NCBI GenBank assembly: GCA_945643635.1
Contig: CALZFC010000009.1
Span: forward strand, 5,259,001-5,323,000
Direction of reading: 5' to 3'
DNA: 64,000 bases
Source: Allodiplogaster sudhausi
Lineage: Eukaryota; Nematoda; Chromadorea; Rhabditida; Diplogasteridae
Of this stretch, positions 21,801 through 32,906 are shown piece by piece (position 1 is the stretch's first letter; every line of letters begins with the position of its first letter). The notes below the pieces were generated by a model, which worked only from the letters and a program-made list of their open reading frames with translations, made no database searches and had not been told where the DNA came from. The translations under genes were made by a program, and so were the position numbers.

Positions 21801-23398
21801 GATTCCATTAAAAAAAAGAAAATTGGCAAATATTGATATTAAAGAAAGTTATGGGGACTTCAACTTTTTCCATACATTTGCATGCCCAGACAAGGAAAAA
21901 AATTTTATAACAAAATTGACCTTCTAATTTTCTTCATAGTGCGCATGGGTACCCCAAATTAAATTTTGGATAACCAAATCAGAAATTTTTGCCCCGGGGC
22001 AGGCTCCCACTGAGGACTGCTTGATCCTAACAGAGAGGCTCTCTTAAACTAATAGAAATAAAACGTAAATAAGAATCCTATAAATAGATGTCATAAACTT
22101 TAAGATAACAGTCTGTCATTTGCGATGGCAAAAAAAACCATATTCTAAATTTCGTGATGCGGATTCGACAAAGCCGTTAAAATGGCATGCAGCACCTGTG
22201 ATGACGATGACTGGCCGAGTCGAGTGAGTGCGAGGTAGCAGATGCCGCCCACGAAGGCCCAAGAGAGCAGCAGCCAGAGAAAGCCGTCCATTCCGGCCAG
22301 GCCAACCGCAACTGAAAGGGCAAGGGGATAGAGGGACATCAGGATACATCACACTGTTCACAACGAGGCTCGATCAACGAGGATGTATTAGAGAGGCGAG
22401 TATCTGCTCTACGGCTCCGTAATTCTGTCCCGGCGGTAGGAGAACGCATGGGTTGCACAGCTGCCGGCAAGGAGGCAACCAGCTTCCTCTTTCTTTCTTT
22501 CTCTTTCTCTCTATTACTTTATCTCTCTCTTTCTCCCTTTCCCTACCTTCGAAACCGCATGCAATCTCATATCCTCCCTTCATCTGCCACCGCCACTTCG
22601 CACATGTTCCTTCTCGTTCATGCGCGCAAGAAGAAAGTTCAAAGAGAAAGAGTGCAGCAAAAAGGCTTCACAAAATGTTGTCAGACAACGCTTCTCAAGT
22701 GCTCGCTGTGCATGGCAGACGCCTCCAGAGAGAGCTGCTCAATCGCTTCTACATTTCTTCTCTTGCAACTGTTTCTTACTCTCGCGGAATAACACTTGAA
22801 GTAATAAAGACAGAGAACACCGGAGAAATAGGTGACGTCAGAAGGAGTAAAACATTCGAGTTGTAATGATGAGCAACGAGAACAGTTCTTCCCAATGTAT
22901 ATACGCAGAATTGCGGGAATTCATATATTCACGCCACATCTAGATATAATTTTTTAAAGAAAAGGGAAGGAAATAGCAACCATGCTGATTTGTCTCTGGT
23001 AACTGACGCTGATTGACGGCGGCATTCGTGACACGTACAATGCGGCTGATGATCGCGACAGCAAAGGCGCCGCCGATGGCGACGGATGCCGAGATGATGA
23101 CCAGGTAGGCCGTCGTTGTCGGCGAGTCCGAGCTCTCCTCGAGCGTCTCGCCAAACTCGCTGAACGCGCCGCGCACATTCTCAAGCAGCAGCTGGAGCGG
23201 CGAGTGCGCGACGCGTCGCGGCTGCGTCGCGGTCGAGCTGCCGCTGTACAAGGGACGCCGCGGGGACACGTGCACGCTCCTCTCTTCCGAGGACACGCGA
23301 CCGCGTCCGACGTACGGCATGGACGGTCTCGGCTGCCGGGGCGGTATGCTCATCAAACGGCTTCCCCCCAAAGGGCGGTGCCTTCTCTCTCCAAGCAT
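10366..23398 (-). CDS. TMEM24/C2CD2-like lipid-transfer protein: two TM helices, SMP-like domain, C2 domain, C1 zinc finger
   Basis: Probably tethers the ER to the plasma membrane and moves phosphoinositide, as TMEM24 (C2CD2L) does. Exons (high to low): 23398-22981, 22311-22206, 17711-17594, 17509-17405, 17309-17190, about 16970-16824, 16742-16599, 16543-16357, 16281-16179, 16095-15960, 15911-15840, 15716-15584, 15494-15424, 15377-15227, 15077-14937, 13092-13019, 12972-12904, 12761-12628, 12539-12423, 11659-11589, 11474-11393, 10441-10366. Two hydrophobic helices come first (AYLVIISASVAIGGAFAVAI and GFLWLLLSWAFVGGICYLAL), then the SMP-like region from VEWANEISQWLFNNL to about 16600. The C2 domain runs from INKLRVGVLKAARL to NFLGLAIVNFDEL. 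A Thr/Ser linker (PIETIPTKTTTISVKT) resembles the vertebrate one, and a basic SFFSTLRRKLQ follows. The end is a C1 finger (described separately) and a tail ending FISTDGV. Frame is unresolved at 12761-12628 and at the 17190/16970 junction. The N-terminal Met at 23398 is the first in frame. Confidence 0.8.
11393..12539 (-). other. C1 (DAG/phorbol-ester type) zinc finger split over three exons
   Basis: Joining exons 12539-12423, 11659-11589 and 11474-11393 in frame gives the complete C1 signature: His (in NEHTF), 12 residues, CNVC, 14 residues, CRDC, four residues, His, two, Cys, seven, Cys. All eight zinc ligands are present and the spacing equals the family consensus H-x12-C-x2-C-x13/14-C-x2-C-x4-H-x2-C-x7-C. 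C1 domains bind diacylglycerol or act as protein modules; which applies here cannot be told. Vertebrate TMEM24/C2CD2, as I know them, lack it. Confidence 0.8.
11688..12374. mobile_element. Foldback element, about 690 bp, in the intron splitting the C1 domain
   Basis: Left arm from ATGACGCGATTT (11689) and right arm to AAATCGCGTCAT (12373) are inverted copies about 200 bp long. Both contain a GAGCTTTTGAGCGAAATCTA-like block and a block about Ctgcaagtttcatcgggctc. The loop is about 290 bp, AT-rich and non-coding. It lies wholly inside an intron, so the host frame is untouched. Confidence 0.75.
13489..13554. repeat. Three tandem 22-bp repeats
   Basis: The unit GGTACTTTGACGCTATTTTT plus two bases occurs three times in direct order, with one G/A difference in the middle copy. 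It is intronic in the TMEM24-like gene. The flanking 13560-13735 and 13855-14015 are a diverged direct duplication (both contain ...CCGAA(A)GGAT... and TTCTTTTTCAAtCATT-like blocks). Confidence 0.75.
14275..14332. repeat. (CT)n microsatellite
   Basis: Nearly pure CT dinucleotides inside an intron of the TMEM24-like gene. Long leucine/serine or arginine/glutamate frames here are artefacts of the repeat. Confidence 0.9.
15760..15803. repeat. (AT)n microsatellite
   Basis: About 22 AT units in the short intron between exons 15911-15840 and 15716-15584 of the TMEM24-like gene. Confidence 0.95.
20222..20268 (-). other. tRNA-like A and B boxes, left arm of foldback
   Basis: On the minus strand TAGCCAATTGG (A-box like, complement of 20258-20268) is followed after 25 bases by GGTTCGAAGCC (B-box, complement of 20222-20232). 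This fits a degenerate tRNA or SINE head. No full cloverleaf could be drawn, so it is not called a tRNA gene. Confidence 0.5.
21013..21062 (+). other. tRNA-like A and B boxes, right arm of foldback
   Basis: Mirror copy of the left-arm motif: TAGCCAATTGG at 21013-21023 and GGTTCGAAGCC at 21052-21062. Because it is in the palindrome it faces its twin; transcription from both would give complementary RNA. Confidence 0.5.
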
Positions 23399-25673
23399 CT
23401 AGCCAGACGCGCGCGCATCTCCCTCTCTTTCTCTCGCCCTCTCTCTCTCTCTCCATCGCACTCTCTCCCTCTCTGCTTGGGCCAACTCAAGCAATTCAGG
23501 GATAAACAGAAGCCGCGCACTCTTTCTTCTTTGGCCTCTCCATGAATCTCCCCCTCTTTCGTGATGCCTTCTCTTCTGTCTTTGCTACAACTCGAACTAA
23601 ATCGCTGGATTCAATGCAGTCAGATCTATTCTAGCACTTTATCTCTTCCTCTTCTTGACTCTCTTCTTCCCCACTCTATCTCTCTCTCCACAATCACTCC
23701 AATTTCGTTGTGTGCTCGCGCACTCCAAGGCACCTCGCGTTCTACGGGTATTTTGATCTATTCCAGGCAGAGATTAGAGGGGCAGCAGGGCCACTCTCAC
23801 AAGAGCGTCTGCGCATACAGCTCAGAGCTGCTCAGCAGGAAATCCACTATGACCAAGCTGCTTCCTTTGTGTTCGTATCACAGATCTGATCTGTGGTGTC
23901 CTGGACTTACATTACGGCATTCGATTAAAAAAATGAGTTCGAAAGAATCAATCGATATTGAAGAACATCGCAAGATTATGCTATTTAGAATACTTGCGAT
24001 AATGATGGAACGCCTACTCGAGGGAGTAGCTTCAAGCCGAGAAAACAAGATATCAATTCACTTTACAGCACAAGTAGCCATAGCCGCGATTCGTTGTGCA
24101 CACGGAAGCGTAGAGCAAACAGAACAGCAACGGCTTCAGACTCGGAGAGGGGAAACTTTGCTCTCTTCAATCTGCGCAATTCAATTAGAAGCTACAGACT
24201 ATTATTAAACGCGTCTCATTTCACAGCCTGTTAATAGTTATGAAACAATATGACTTGGATGGCAAAAAGCAACGTTGCGGTGTCATTATAAGGAAAAATG
24301 TTTCGAGAGCCGAATGCATGTCTACCCTTTCTTTTTTATTAAATTTATAATTTATTTATCAGCACTCGCGATTGATTAATGTAAGGCATGCAATAATAAC
24401 AAAGACCATCAATCTCGATCACGAGAAGACAAGGCTTGGTGCGATGACAAAACAGAAAATTAAATGCTATAAAATCATGATAAGAGATGGGCTATCCAGT
24501 ACGAAAAACTCACGAGGGCAAATCTGTACGAGCCAAATGAAAGTGTGGGAAGAGACAAAGTTCTTTTGACGCGACTGGAGGCAGTGAAAGGTTTCTCTCT
24601 TCTACTCATACCTCTCTCGCTGCTTCACAGGTTGTTGGTGCACCGTTGTCGATGCGCCATATCTCTTTCTTTCTCTCTCACTACTCTCTATCTCTATCCC
24701 CAGCAATCACTTTGCTCTCCATCTCTACTACAGCAATCTCCGTCTCTTCATGCTCTTCTCTTCCTATCTATCGCTCTCGTTCCCATATAACTCTCTTTCG
24801 CTCTCATTTTCCCTGCGTCCCTCTCCCTCACTCGGTCGTTCTCGCTCAACCTGAGCCTTCTCTCCTTCCACCAATCTTACCCTTACTACATCGGCTAACC
24901 CGCTGCCTTGTATCTCTGCCTTCCTCCGGCAGCCCACCTGCTCTCTATTGCCATTCTACAATTGCCTCTCACTTCTCGGCCCTTCTTCCTTCAAGACGGA
25001 CGACAAAGTCCTGGGTGTAATATTCGAGATCCTTGCGGAGGGAGGAGGAGGCTGTGGAGGGGAGGCAGGTGGAGAATGTGGCTGAGACTTCTCGACCACG
25101 CCCCGCTGGCTACTCGTTGAATATTAAGAACTCAGCCTCAATACAAACTCGTAAGAACACCTTATTGTGGTATCCTTGAAAAATAAGACTTCTCATGTTC
25201 CTTTTCAGAATCTGAATTGAGAAAAAGAGAATTTTCAGGTTACAAGAAATTTTGCTTATGACCTTTAAAGCGGTAAATAATAAATCACCAGAAAAAGAAG
25301 AAACACGAGGAAAATGGCGCCATTATGGTGCCTAAGAGTTCTGTGAAGAAGAGAAGAATGGGATGTGGAAGAGAGTTGTCATGCGAGACAAGATCCTCAG
25401 CGGAATTCGCCGCAGCAACCATGACGTTGGAGTGCAGCGGGGCTTATCTGGGAAGGACGGGCAGCAGGAGCTGAATCAGAAGCGATGCCGAAGTGAGCGG
25501 TTACAGTAGAGACCGGATGTTGAGTTTCTACATCCGGTCAGCTTGAGATTTAGGTTCTACTTTTCTTAAAATATTAAGACATATACTATGTATCAAATTC
25601 GCCTTCTTTTCTTTGATCGCTTTGTTTCTACGATCGTTAAACTTGTTGAAGAATTGCATCCATCAGGCCAGAG
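23399..25673. other. Divergent intergenic region
   Basis: Separates the start of the TMEM24-like gene (-) from the first receptor gene (+), so it should hold both promoters. It is CT-rich (23420-23475, 24660-24850) with no domain-bearing frame. The long open frame at 23561-24208 has Leu/Ser/Arg composition and no splice or domain support. Confidence 0.6.
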
Positions 25674-28600
25674 ATGAGCCGGACTCTGCTCTTCTTGTTC
25701 TTGTTTCAACAATACGCAGGCGCCACCGATACACCTCCAAATGACATAACACGCAACTGCACATGCTGTGATGAAAATACCATCCCTTGTCAATATGAAA
25801 TAGTCGGATCGGTAAGCTTGAGGATAATTAAGAGTGTCCAAAGTACACATGTCCTCTTAATATTGTATCAACTATTGTGACGCACTTTTCTTTTCTAATA
25901 AGTCAAATTTTCATCTGAACTTATTCATCATTTAGGGAGAATTGAACTATACATCCGGATGCGAAGATGTTAACAAGGATTACGTCGTCACGGCATTTAG
26001 AAATGATAAGTTCGAGTGTGCCTCCACTACAACAGCGGATCCGGGCGCAACGACAGCGGCGCCGACTGCGGGCGCCGGTGGTGGCGGTGCGGAAACCACG
26101 TCAACTGTCGCGACCACAACTACCTCAGTCGTAGCCGACTGCACTTGTGATCCAGAAACCGGCAAAGCAAATGCCACCTGCCGGTACACGGTGCGAAGCT
26201 TCTGGCGAAAACCTGCAGATATACAACATATATGTTTTTTTTTATATTTACAACAGACATGATAGATATGCGCTCTCCAGGTTGACGGAAGCGGCTACAA
26301 GAGTGGCGGGGAGGTGTGCTGCGGTGATCAGAATAAGTTCCCAGTCTACGGCTCAAATAAAGTTGTCTCCTGCTCTGCTACATCGACGACCTCAACTACG
26401 ACGACTACAGCAACGCCAGTCACGACTGCTTCGTCGGCGCCAACAAGTAGATACAATAGTGATAACAAGCGACCAACACTCATTTGTAACCACAGAGTGC
26501 GATGGAAGCGAAGTCGATGGCTTCTGCATGTCTGCGAAGATGAGTTCTTGGCGATGTGAGACGGACGTTTTAACTGGCAACAATTATACTATTTCTAAGG
26601 TAGTTATATAATTGATTTGTCAAAACAAACTGTCAACTTCAGCTGCTTTGTTATATTGCATCGATCTGGGTTATCATCTGGTGTATTGCGACAATCATCA
26701 TAAACATTGTTCACAAGTTTGTTTCCTTTGGAGTTGCAAAGAATGAAAAAAAGGTTTGTAATAATTGAAGGAACAAGGGTCACCATCGTTTCATTCACAT
26801 GTACGAGGAAATCTTCATCATTCTCCTCTTCATTTTCATTGCCATTCTCAATCTCACCGTTCGCGACTCAGAGGTATATTCGTCGTAGTATTTCAACAGG
26901 AAAAGTACATAATTGAAATCTTTCAGGGAATCTGCAGAGTGACGTCCATTCTAAGCCACTTCTTCATGCTCGTAGTCGCTGCCGCTTTCGTAATGGAAGC
27001 AGTCTTCGCAGACTCGTGGGTATTCCTCTTTCATTTTTTTTAAATATACAATAGCTATTAAGAAAAAGAGATTTCTCATTTAAGAATGGCCCACGGTAAA
27101 CCAAAGGCGAACGGAAGAATTCCAGCAGTCTCCAATTACATTCTCCCACTTCTGATCGCCCTGATCCCCACACTTGTGACCTACTTATTCCAGAAGGACT
27201 ACTACGGCACAACTGGCCTGCAGTACGTCAAGCAATCATTTTATATAGCATAATAAGGACGGAGCGGGCATTCAGCTGCTTCGCGACAGTTCCGCGCAAC
27301 ATCTATTGGGGATTTGTGATTCCGGTGTGGATGCTGACGCTCGTCTCCGGGCTGGTCGCCTCTCTCGGCAATCTCGCGTGCGACAAGACCAACGACACGC
27401 AGAATAAAGAGCAAATCTTTTGGGCAAAGTTCGCATATAAATCAACCATAACAGGCAAAAATAAAATTATTTTAATATCTATTACATATGTTTGAAGGTG
27501 CAATAAGTAAATTCTAATGAGAAGCGACATGACAGCTGACAGGGAGATGAGTTTGAGATGTTAAACCTAGGAAGTCCTGTAAGTGTCTGATGCTCTTGTC
27601 TGTCTTCCTCGTGCTGACCTGGTCTACCAATCTCTTCGGCAGTAGCGAGCAGCGTCTCTGGATCTTCATCATCTTCCTTCTCCAGTCGCTGGTGCTCGGA
27701 CCGGCAATCTTCATTGCCCATACATATTGCCACAAAAATGTCAGCTTTTATCATTTTGTGCGGTTGAGATCGACTAGATGAGAAAAATTGATGAGTATCA
27801 CGAGAACGGAATTAGCTTGTTTCCTTAGTCAGCGAAGAAGCTTCTACGTACTGCCTGCGGCTGCTTCTACGCACCTTGCCCTGACCCGGTGGAGCCACCG
27901 CCTCCTCCACCACCGAAACCTCTTTCAGAAGACGAAGCCGTTCAGGTACTGCATGCATCAATGCTGGATTTGCTTTCCTGAGCAGTAAACATTTTAGACA
28001 GATGAGATGAAGCCGCTGATCGATGAGAAAGAAGACGAGCCGCCGCCTCCACCAATTCGCTCGCCTCCGCCACCTGTCTTCGTGCCACCCATGTATATTC
28101 CTCAAACCTCCCAACCACCACCCGGATACCCACCGCCGCAGCAGCCTCCTCCACAGTATCCTTCACAGCCTCCCCCGCAGTATCCTCCCCAGCCACCTCA
28201 TAATGCACCATCTCAGCAACCGCCGCCGCCACAGCAGCCCCCACCACCAGATGCTTCACCTGAAAAACCGGCCGAGCAGCCTCAGCAGCCAGAAAAAAAG
28301 CCGGATGAGCCAAAGGAGCCGGATGATGATGATGAGGTTTGTGATATTTACAGAATTCAAGACAATCCATAAGCGCTCCTCCAAAAATAGGGCTGTAAAT
28401 GCAAGTAAAGTTTCGTAGTTAAAATATATACGATCAAAATCGAAATACGTTCTGAGGTTTTTTTGGGAAACGCTGTAAGTTTGGCGTTGTGTACAACAAT
28501 TTAGCTCGGCGAAGTGTGCAGTTGGCCAATTATTGAATGACGGATTTTGACAGTTGCCATAAAAAAAACATGCATAGAAGCCATTAATGTTATAAATTTT

Positions 28601-28724
28601 ATTTTAGGCTCCTCTAAAACCTTGGCAGCCGCACACTCGTGCAAACGACTTCTACAGCTGGGCCACGAATAAGAAAAACAGTGGCAATGCGAGTGATGTC
28701 CTTTTTCCGCCGAGGATTCAATGA
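25674..28724 (+). CDS. Mucin-stalk class-B/adhesion-like 7TM receptor, copy A
   Basis: Exons: 25674-25811, 25936-26190, 26281-26446, 26496-26599, 26643-26716, 26771-26873, 26927-27015, 27085-27232, 27276-27428, 27571-27739, 27829-27945, 27998-28336, 28608-28724 (TGA), all in phase. It has a signal peptide (MSRTLLFLFLFQQ), two Cys modules (CTCCDENTIPCQYE; CTCDPETGKANATCRYT then GYKSGGEVCC), and a Thr/Ser-rich stalk. Seven helices follow: TM1 IWVIIWCIATIIINIV, loop GHHRFIH, TM2 EEIFIILLFIFIAIL, TM3 after Cys in GICRV, TM4 YILPLLIALIPTLVTYL, TM5 IYWGFVIPVWMLTLV, TM6 CLMLLSVFLVLTW, TM7 IFIIFLLQSLVLGPAIFIAH. Cys before TM3 and HCFATV in loop 2 match the class-B disulfide; TM5 echoes the adhesion-GPCR W-x-F-x-GPV. 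No GPS or GAIN is seen. The cytoplasmic tail is proline-rich and ends GNASDVLFPPRIQ. Ligand unknown. Confidence 0.8.
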
Positions 28725-29483
28725 GTCTCCCCAAGCTACTATTTTAGTCTAGCCCTTAATTATTCCTGAATCATCAAAGTTCAAATATTAATTTTAAGTA
28801 CAAATGCACACGTGCACACACACGAGGTTCGTAGTGGAATTTTTAAATTGAAATGTAATTATGGTGTATCTATGATGATTGTAAATGAGCGTGTTGGCAA
28901 CAAGGCGTCAAATAAAGACGATTTCAGTTATTTATGTTGTTGATATACAATCGCAGTGACCTTTCAAATTTGCAAGATGACCCTGATCATTATTGCTACG
29001 AAGGCAAATCAAGAAGGAGCAATTTTTCCTCTTAATTTGTGGTAGACAGATAAATACATTGTTTAAATCTTATTTGAAGGTATAAAAGAAGTCTATGATG
29101 AATCTATATGCTATATATTTTAATAACATTCTTATTTTGTACTTGAAAACATCACTATTAACATGTTTCCTCATTACATCATGTTGAGTAAGTTTCGAGC
29201 GAGATACCGTACATCTTTTTGCTTTTATGGCTTAAGGTGAGGTGGCAGATGGTGACATGGGACGAAAATGCATTGACAGAAAATGGCTGAGCTTCTTCTT
29301 GCCTATTGTCTTGCCGCTTCTCGACCGACAGGATTGCCGTGGTGATGGTGCCAGAGGGCAGGGCAGGCAAGCACTCCGACCAGTCTATTCTTCCTTTCAT
29401 TTACTTCAACCAGCCGCGCAAAAAGAGGTTGAGGTTAGCTCGTTGGCTTGGTTGAGGGGAGAACGAAAGAAGTTTTCTCAGAT
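28725..29483 (+). other. Intergenic between the two receptor paralogues
   Basis: AT-rich 3' region of copy A followed by the 5' flank of copy B. No gene recognised. The gap (about 760 bp) is too long for a typical nematode operon. Confidence 0.6.
28911..28916 (+). terminator. Polyadenylation signal AATAAA
   Basis: AATAAA lies 187 bp after the stop of receptor A, in an AT-rich 3' region. It is the only canonical hexamer in the first 200 bp. Confidence 0.5.
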
Positions 29484-32400
29484 ATGCTGCCGCCAGATAA
29501 GTTCGGCTTGCTGCTGGTATTTGTTCTACTCCTAAGTCGATATGCGTCGTGCACCGGCTTGGGGGTAGTCACCGAAGTCGACTGCACTTGTTGCGATGGC
29601 TCGAACGGCACCTGCCAATATGATCCGAAAGCGGTTTATTTTCTTTTGCACCTCTCCGATGTTCTTGAACCACTCTGATTTAACCTTCTACTTCTCTAAA
29701 GGGCATGTGGACGTCCAACGACTGTCCTGCTTCGCCCGAGCCGTATACTTGCATTTATAATGGCAACCCAATGGGACCACTCGTTGGCGAAAATATGACA
29801 ACGACTGAATCGACAACAAGTCTGTCAATTTTTTTAAAAGTTCTCTTCACCCGTTATCTTTTTTCTCCAGCCTTCATAGTCGAATTCTCTCTTGGTTTGT
29901 TAAACGAAATAGTGTTCAGCGGTCTCGACAACTACCACGCCGTACACCGGACCTGAGACGACTTCAACAACAACTCAGAAAACCACCACAACTCCTTACA
30001 CGGGATCACCGACTAGCTCTACCACAGCCGAAACAACGACGTCTGCACTGTATACTGGGCCCCTGACGACTTCAACCACGGCTGAAACGACCACTACAAC
30101 TCCATACACGGGCAGCCCGACGAGCTCAATAACGGCTGAAACGACGACTTCAACACTTTACACCGGACCGCCGACAACGACCACTCCATACACCGGCCCA
30201 CCCACGACGTCAACCACCAGTACAACCCCGACGACTCCCACGAGCACCACAACGACAAGCACGACGACGACGACGACTACGACTCTTATCAAGAGTTGTT
30301 CATGCGTGGGAGTCGCAGATAAGCCATGCCAGTACACTGTCAGTTGAAAATTTTTCGGATGTGATTAATTTTTATTAAAAATAGCTAGTCAACATTATTT
30401 GCCAATAATTTTTCGGTAAACTTTTTCTGTGTCCCAAATTTCACTTTTTTTTGCCCCAAATTATTTTCGTGTCCCTAATTTACTTTTTTTTGCCCCAAAT
30501 TTTTTTCTGTCCTTAAATTTACTTTTTTTTGCCCCAAAATATTTTCTGTCCCAAATTTTACTTCTTTTTGCCACATAAATTTTCGCCCTCATTCTTTCTC
30601 CTTTTTGCTGTCAATATTATAAATGATGTTATATAGGTCTCAATTTGCTGTGCTAGAATGTATGTTGGTGTTCCTATAGGTGTTACTCTCCCCCCCCCCC
30701 CACCCCCATCCCCCTCCCCCCACCTACAGGCTTGTCCCGGACGGTGATTCCCCCCAGCTACGGGTTCGTCCCGGACGGTGGCCCCTCCCTCTCCCTCTGC
30801 CTGTCTGGATCGTCGCGGCCGCTCGTTCTCGCGTCGACCCGCCCTCTCTCTGCCGTCGCGGACCGTCTACATCGCCGCCGCCCGTTGTCGTCAAGCCAAT
30901 TGGAGTAAGGTATACCTCCCCTTGTCGGTCTCTCCTCCCCGTATCGCTTGCTCTGTCGCTCTTCAGCTGCGACTCTTGCTCTGCCACCGGTTAGCAATGG
31001 TTTCCCGGAGTTTGCTCGTCATCCCCTGGTGGGAGAGCGACCGCTTCGCGTGTGAGCCTTGTATGTAGATCGGCAGCGCAACCCACCCACCGAGACTACG
31101 CGTCTCAGGGAGGGCTTGCCAGGTATCTAAAGCATGAGCACGGTATTGGCCTTTCTTTCAAGTGCCGCTTTTGCGCAGCGGAGAAAGAGGACTTGCGTCC
31201 GCTCATGTGCGTTCTGCGCATGGGGATGCACTCGCTGCCTTCCAACAGCAGAGTGTAGGGCCCGCACCACCGGCGAACCTCCCAGTGAGGCGACCCAGGA
31301 TGGCCAGAGTCCCTCCCCAAGGTCAACGTTGCGACGCTCACCCGCTGCTGCTCAGCAGCAAGGTCAGCAACAGAGACTGAGAGTGCCGGCCGCTGGAGCA
31401 TCGCAGCTCCTCTGGAGTCAGCGATTTTTCGCGGTCTCTACACCGGCGGAGCTGAAGGCCGCTCTCGAGCGGCTCGTTAAGGAGTGCAGGGAGGCTACCG
31501 GGACCAGGCTGCCCAAGCCGCCCGGTGGTTCGTCGTCGGCAGCTCGTCTACAAGGTGCGGGGAGGTGTCAAAGCATGTTCGCTCTTGTGTCCGATTGGGG
31601 TGTAGCGGAAGCCGCGCATAATGATGATGCTTTATTCTTCAGTTACAGATGCTATACATACATAGCGGCGTCCCCACCGGCTACTCCCACCGCCCGTCAG
31701 CCGTGGACGCCGTCGCCGACGCCAGCCGCTGTCTGAAGATCATCGACAACTCCCTCTTATGATGGGAAAATATTAAATTTATAGCAAACAGAAATTTGTG
31801 GCAAAAAGAAGTAAAATTTGGGACAAAAAATATTTTCGGGCAAAAAAAGTAAATTTAAGGACCGAAAAAAATTTGGAGCAAAAAAAGTAAATTAGGGACA
31901 CGAAAATAATTTGGGGCAAAAAAAAGTGAAATTTGGGACAAAAAAAAGGTACTCGCATAATTGTTTTGTATGTACGAGGTCAGAAGCGAAATAATCAATA
32001 TCAGAAACGGTTCCATGAGGGAACCATCTCGGTTGAATCTGTGTGTAAAAGTGTCCAATTCTCACTCTCTTCTCCATTTCTTCCATAATGCACTCTGATT
32101 CAACGCTTTCCATTGAATAGACATTCTTCTCATACATCGGAAACGAAATACTTTGTCCATACCAAGTTCAAAAGTGCATATACATATATGTACTCATGTA
32201 GATACAACAAAGGAGAAGGAAGTGATCAGCTTTTTACTTTAAATGCGTGGTCACTTCTTTCCCATTTGTTTTTCTATTTTTCAAAATTAGACATCACAAG
32301 TGACACCAAACTCTCACCCAATGAACAGATTCAGATCACTCCTAGGAAAGCTACTACTAGCTGTGTTCATCCTAACTCGATTAGAATTCGAATCACTCAG

Positions 32401-32848
32401 AGAGTTAGTATGTATATCCTAATAAGCTCAGGATCACGGCAACAACTGGTACACGGGCGGCGAAGCTGCTTGCTGCGAAGCAGGGCAGACTGCAGTGTAC
32501 ACAGTCAAGCCGGATATCACTGACATCACTTGCTCCGGCACGTCGACGACTTCAACGACGACAACGACAACGACAACTCCGTCAACAACGACGACTTCCA
32601 CTACCACCCCCACAACCACGACTACCAGCATTCAGACCTGCACTTGTGTCGACTCACCAGGGACGCTGTGTCAATACACTGTCAGTTTATAATTGTAAAG
32701 AGCAGCCGCGCGATTATTCTTACGTTCTGTCAATGACATGTCGTCGACAGACAGTCACGACCGTTTTTAGTCATGACCACGTCGAGGACAGGTCGTGATT
32801 TCTCGGTTTTGTAATCCATGAACAACAACTTATTGATACCGCTAGGAG

Positions 32849-32906
<58 letters not shown>

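Larger units (their letters stand above)
19251..22043. mobile_element. Large foldback element (2.8 kb palindrome), flanked by TTAA
   Basis: The left end reads TTAA|GAGAGCCTCTCTG and the right end CAGAGAGGCTCTC|TTAA. The interior is an almost complete inverted repeat: for example TCAGTCAACTATTTTTTTCA at 19520 returns as its complement at about 21750, and the element folds at about 20622-20665. No transposase frame is present; open frames are mirrored in both arms and look non-coding. It lies in the 4.5-kb intron between exons 22311-22206 and 17711-17594 of the TMEM24-like gene. The TTAA may be a target duplication or part of the terminus. Confidence 0.85.

Noticed and set aside
23561..24208. 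A 215-codon open frame (+) in the divergent intergenic region
   Set aside because: Ser/Leu/Arg-rich without domain, signal or splice support; composition follows the CT-rich DNA.
28007..28418. Alternative frames through the proline-rich exon of receptor A
   Set aside because: Shadow frames of a CCN-rich coding exon; only the proline frame joins neighbouring exons in phase.
30680..31068. Open frames on both strands of the GC-rich core in receptor B intron 3
   Set aside because: Overlapping frames on both strands with low-complexity Pro/Arg composition; only the zinc-finger piece further right was kept, as a pseudogene.
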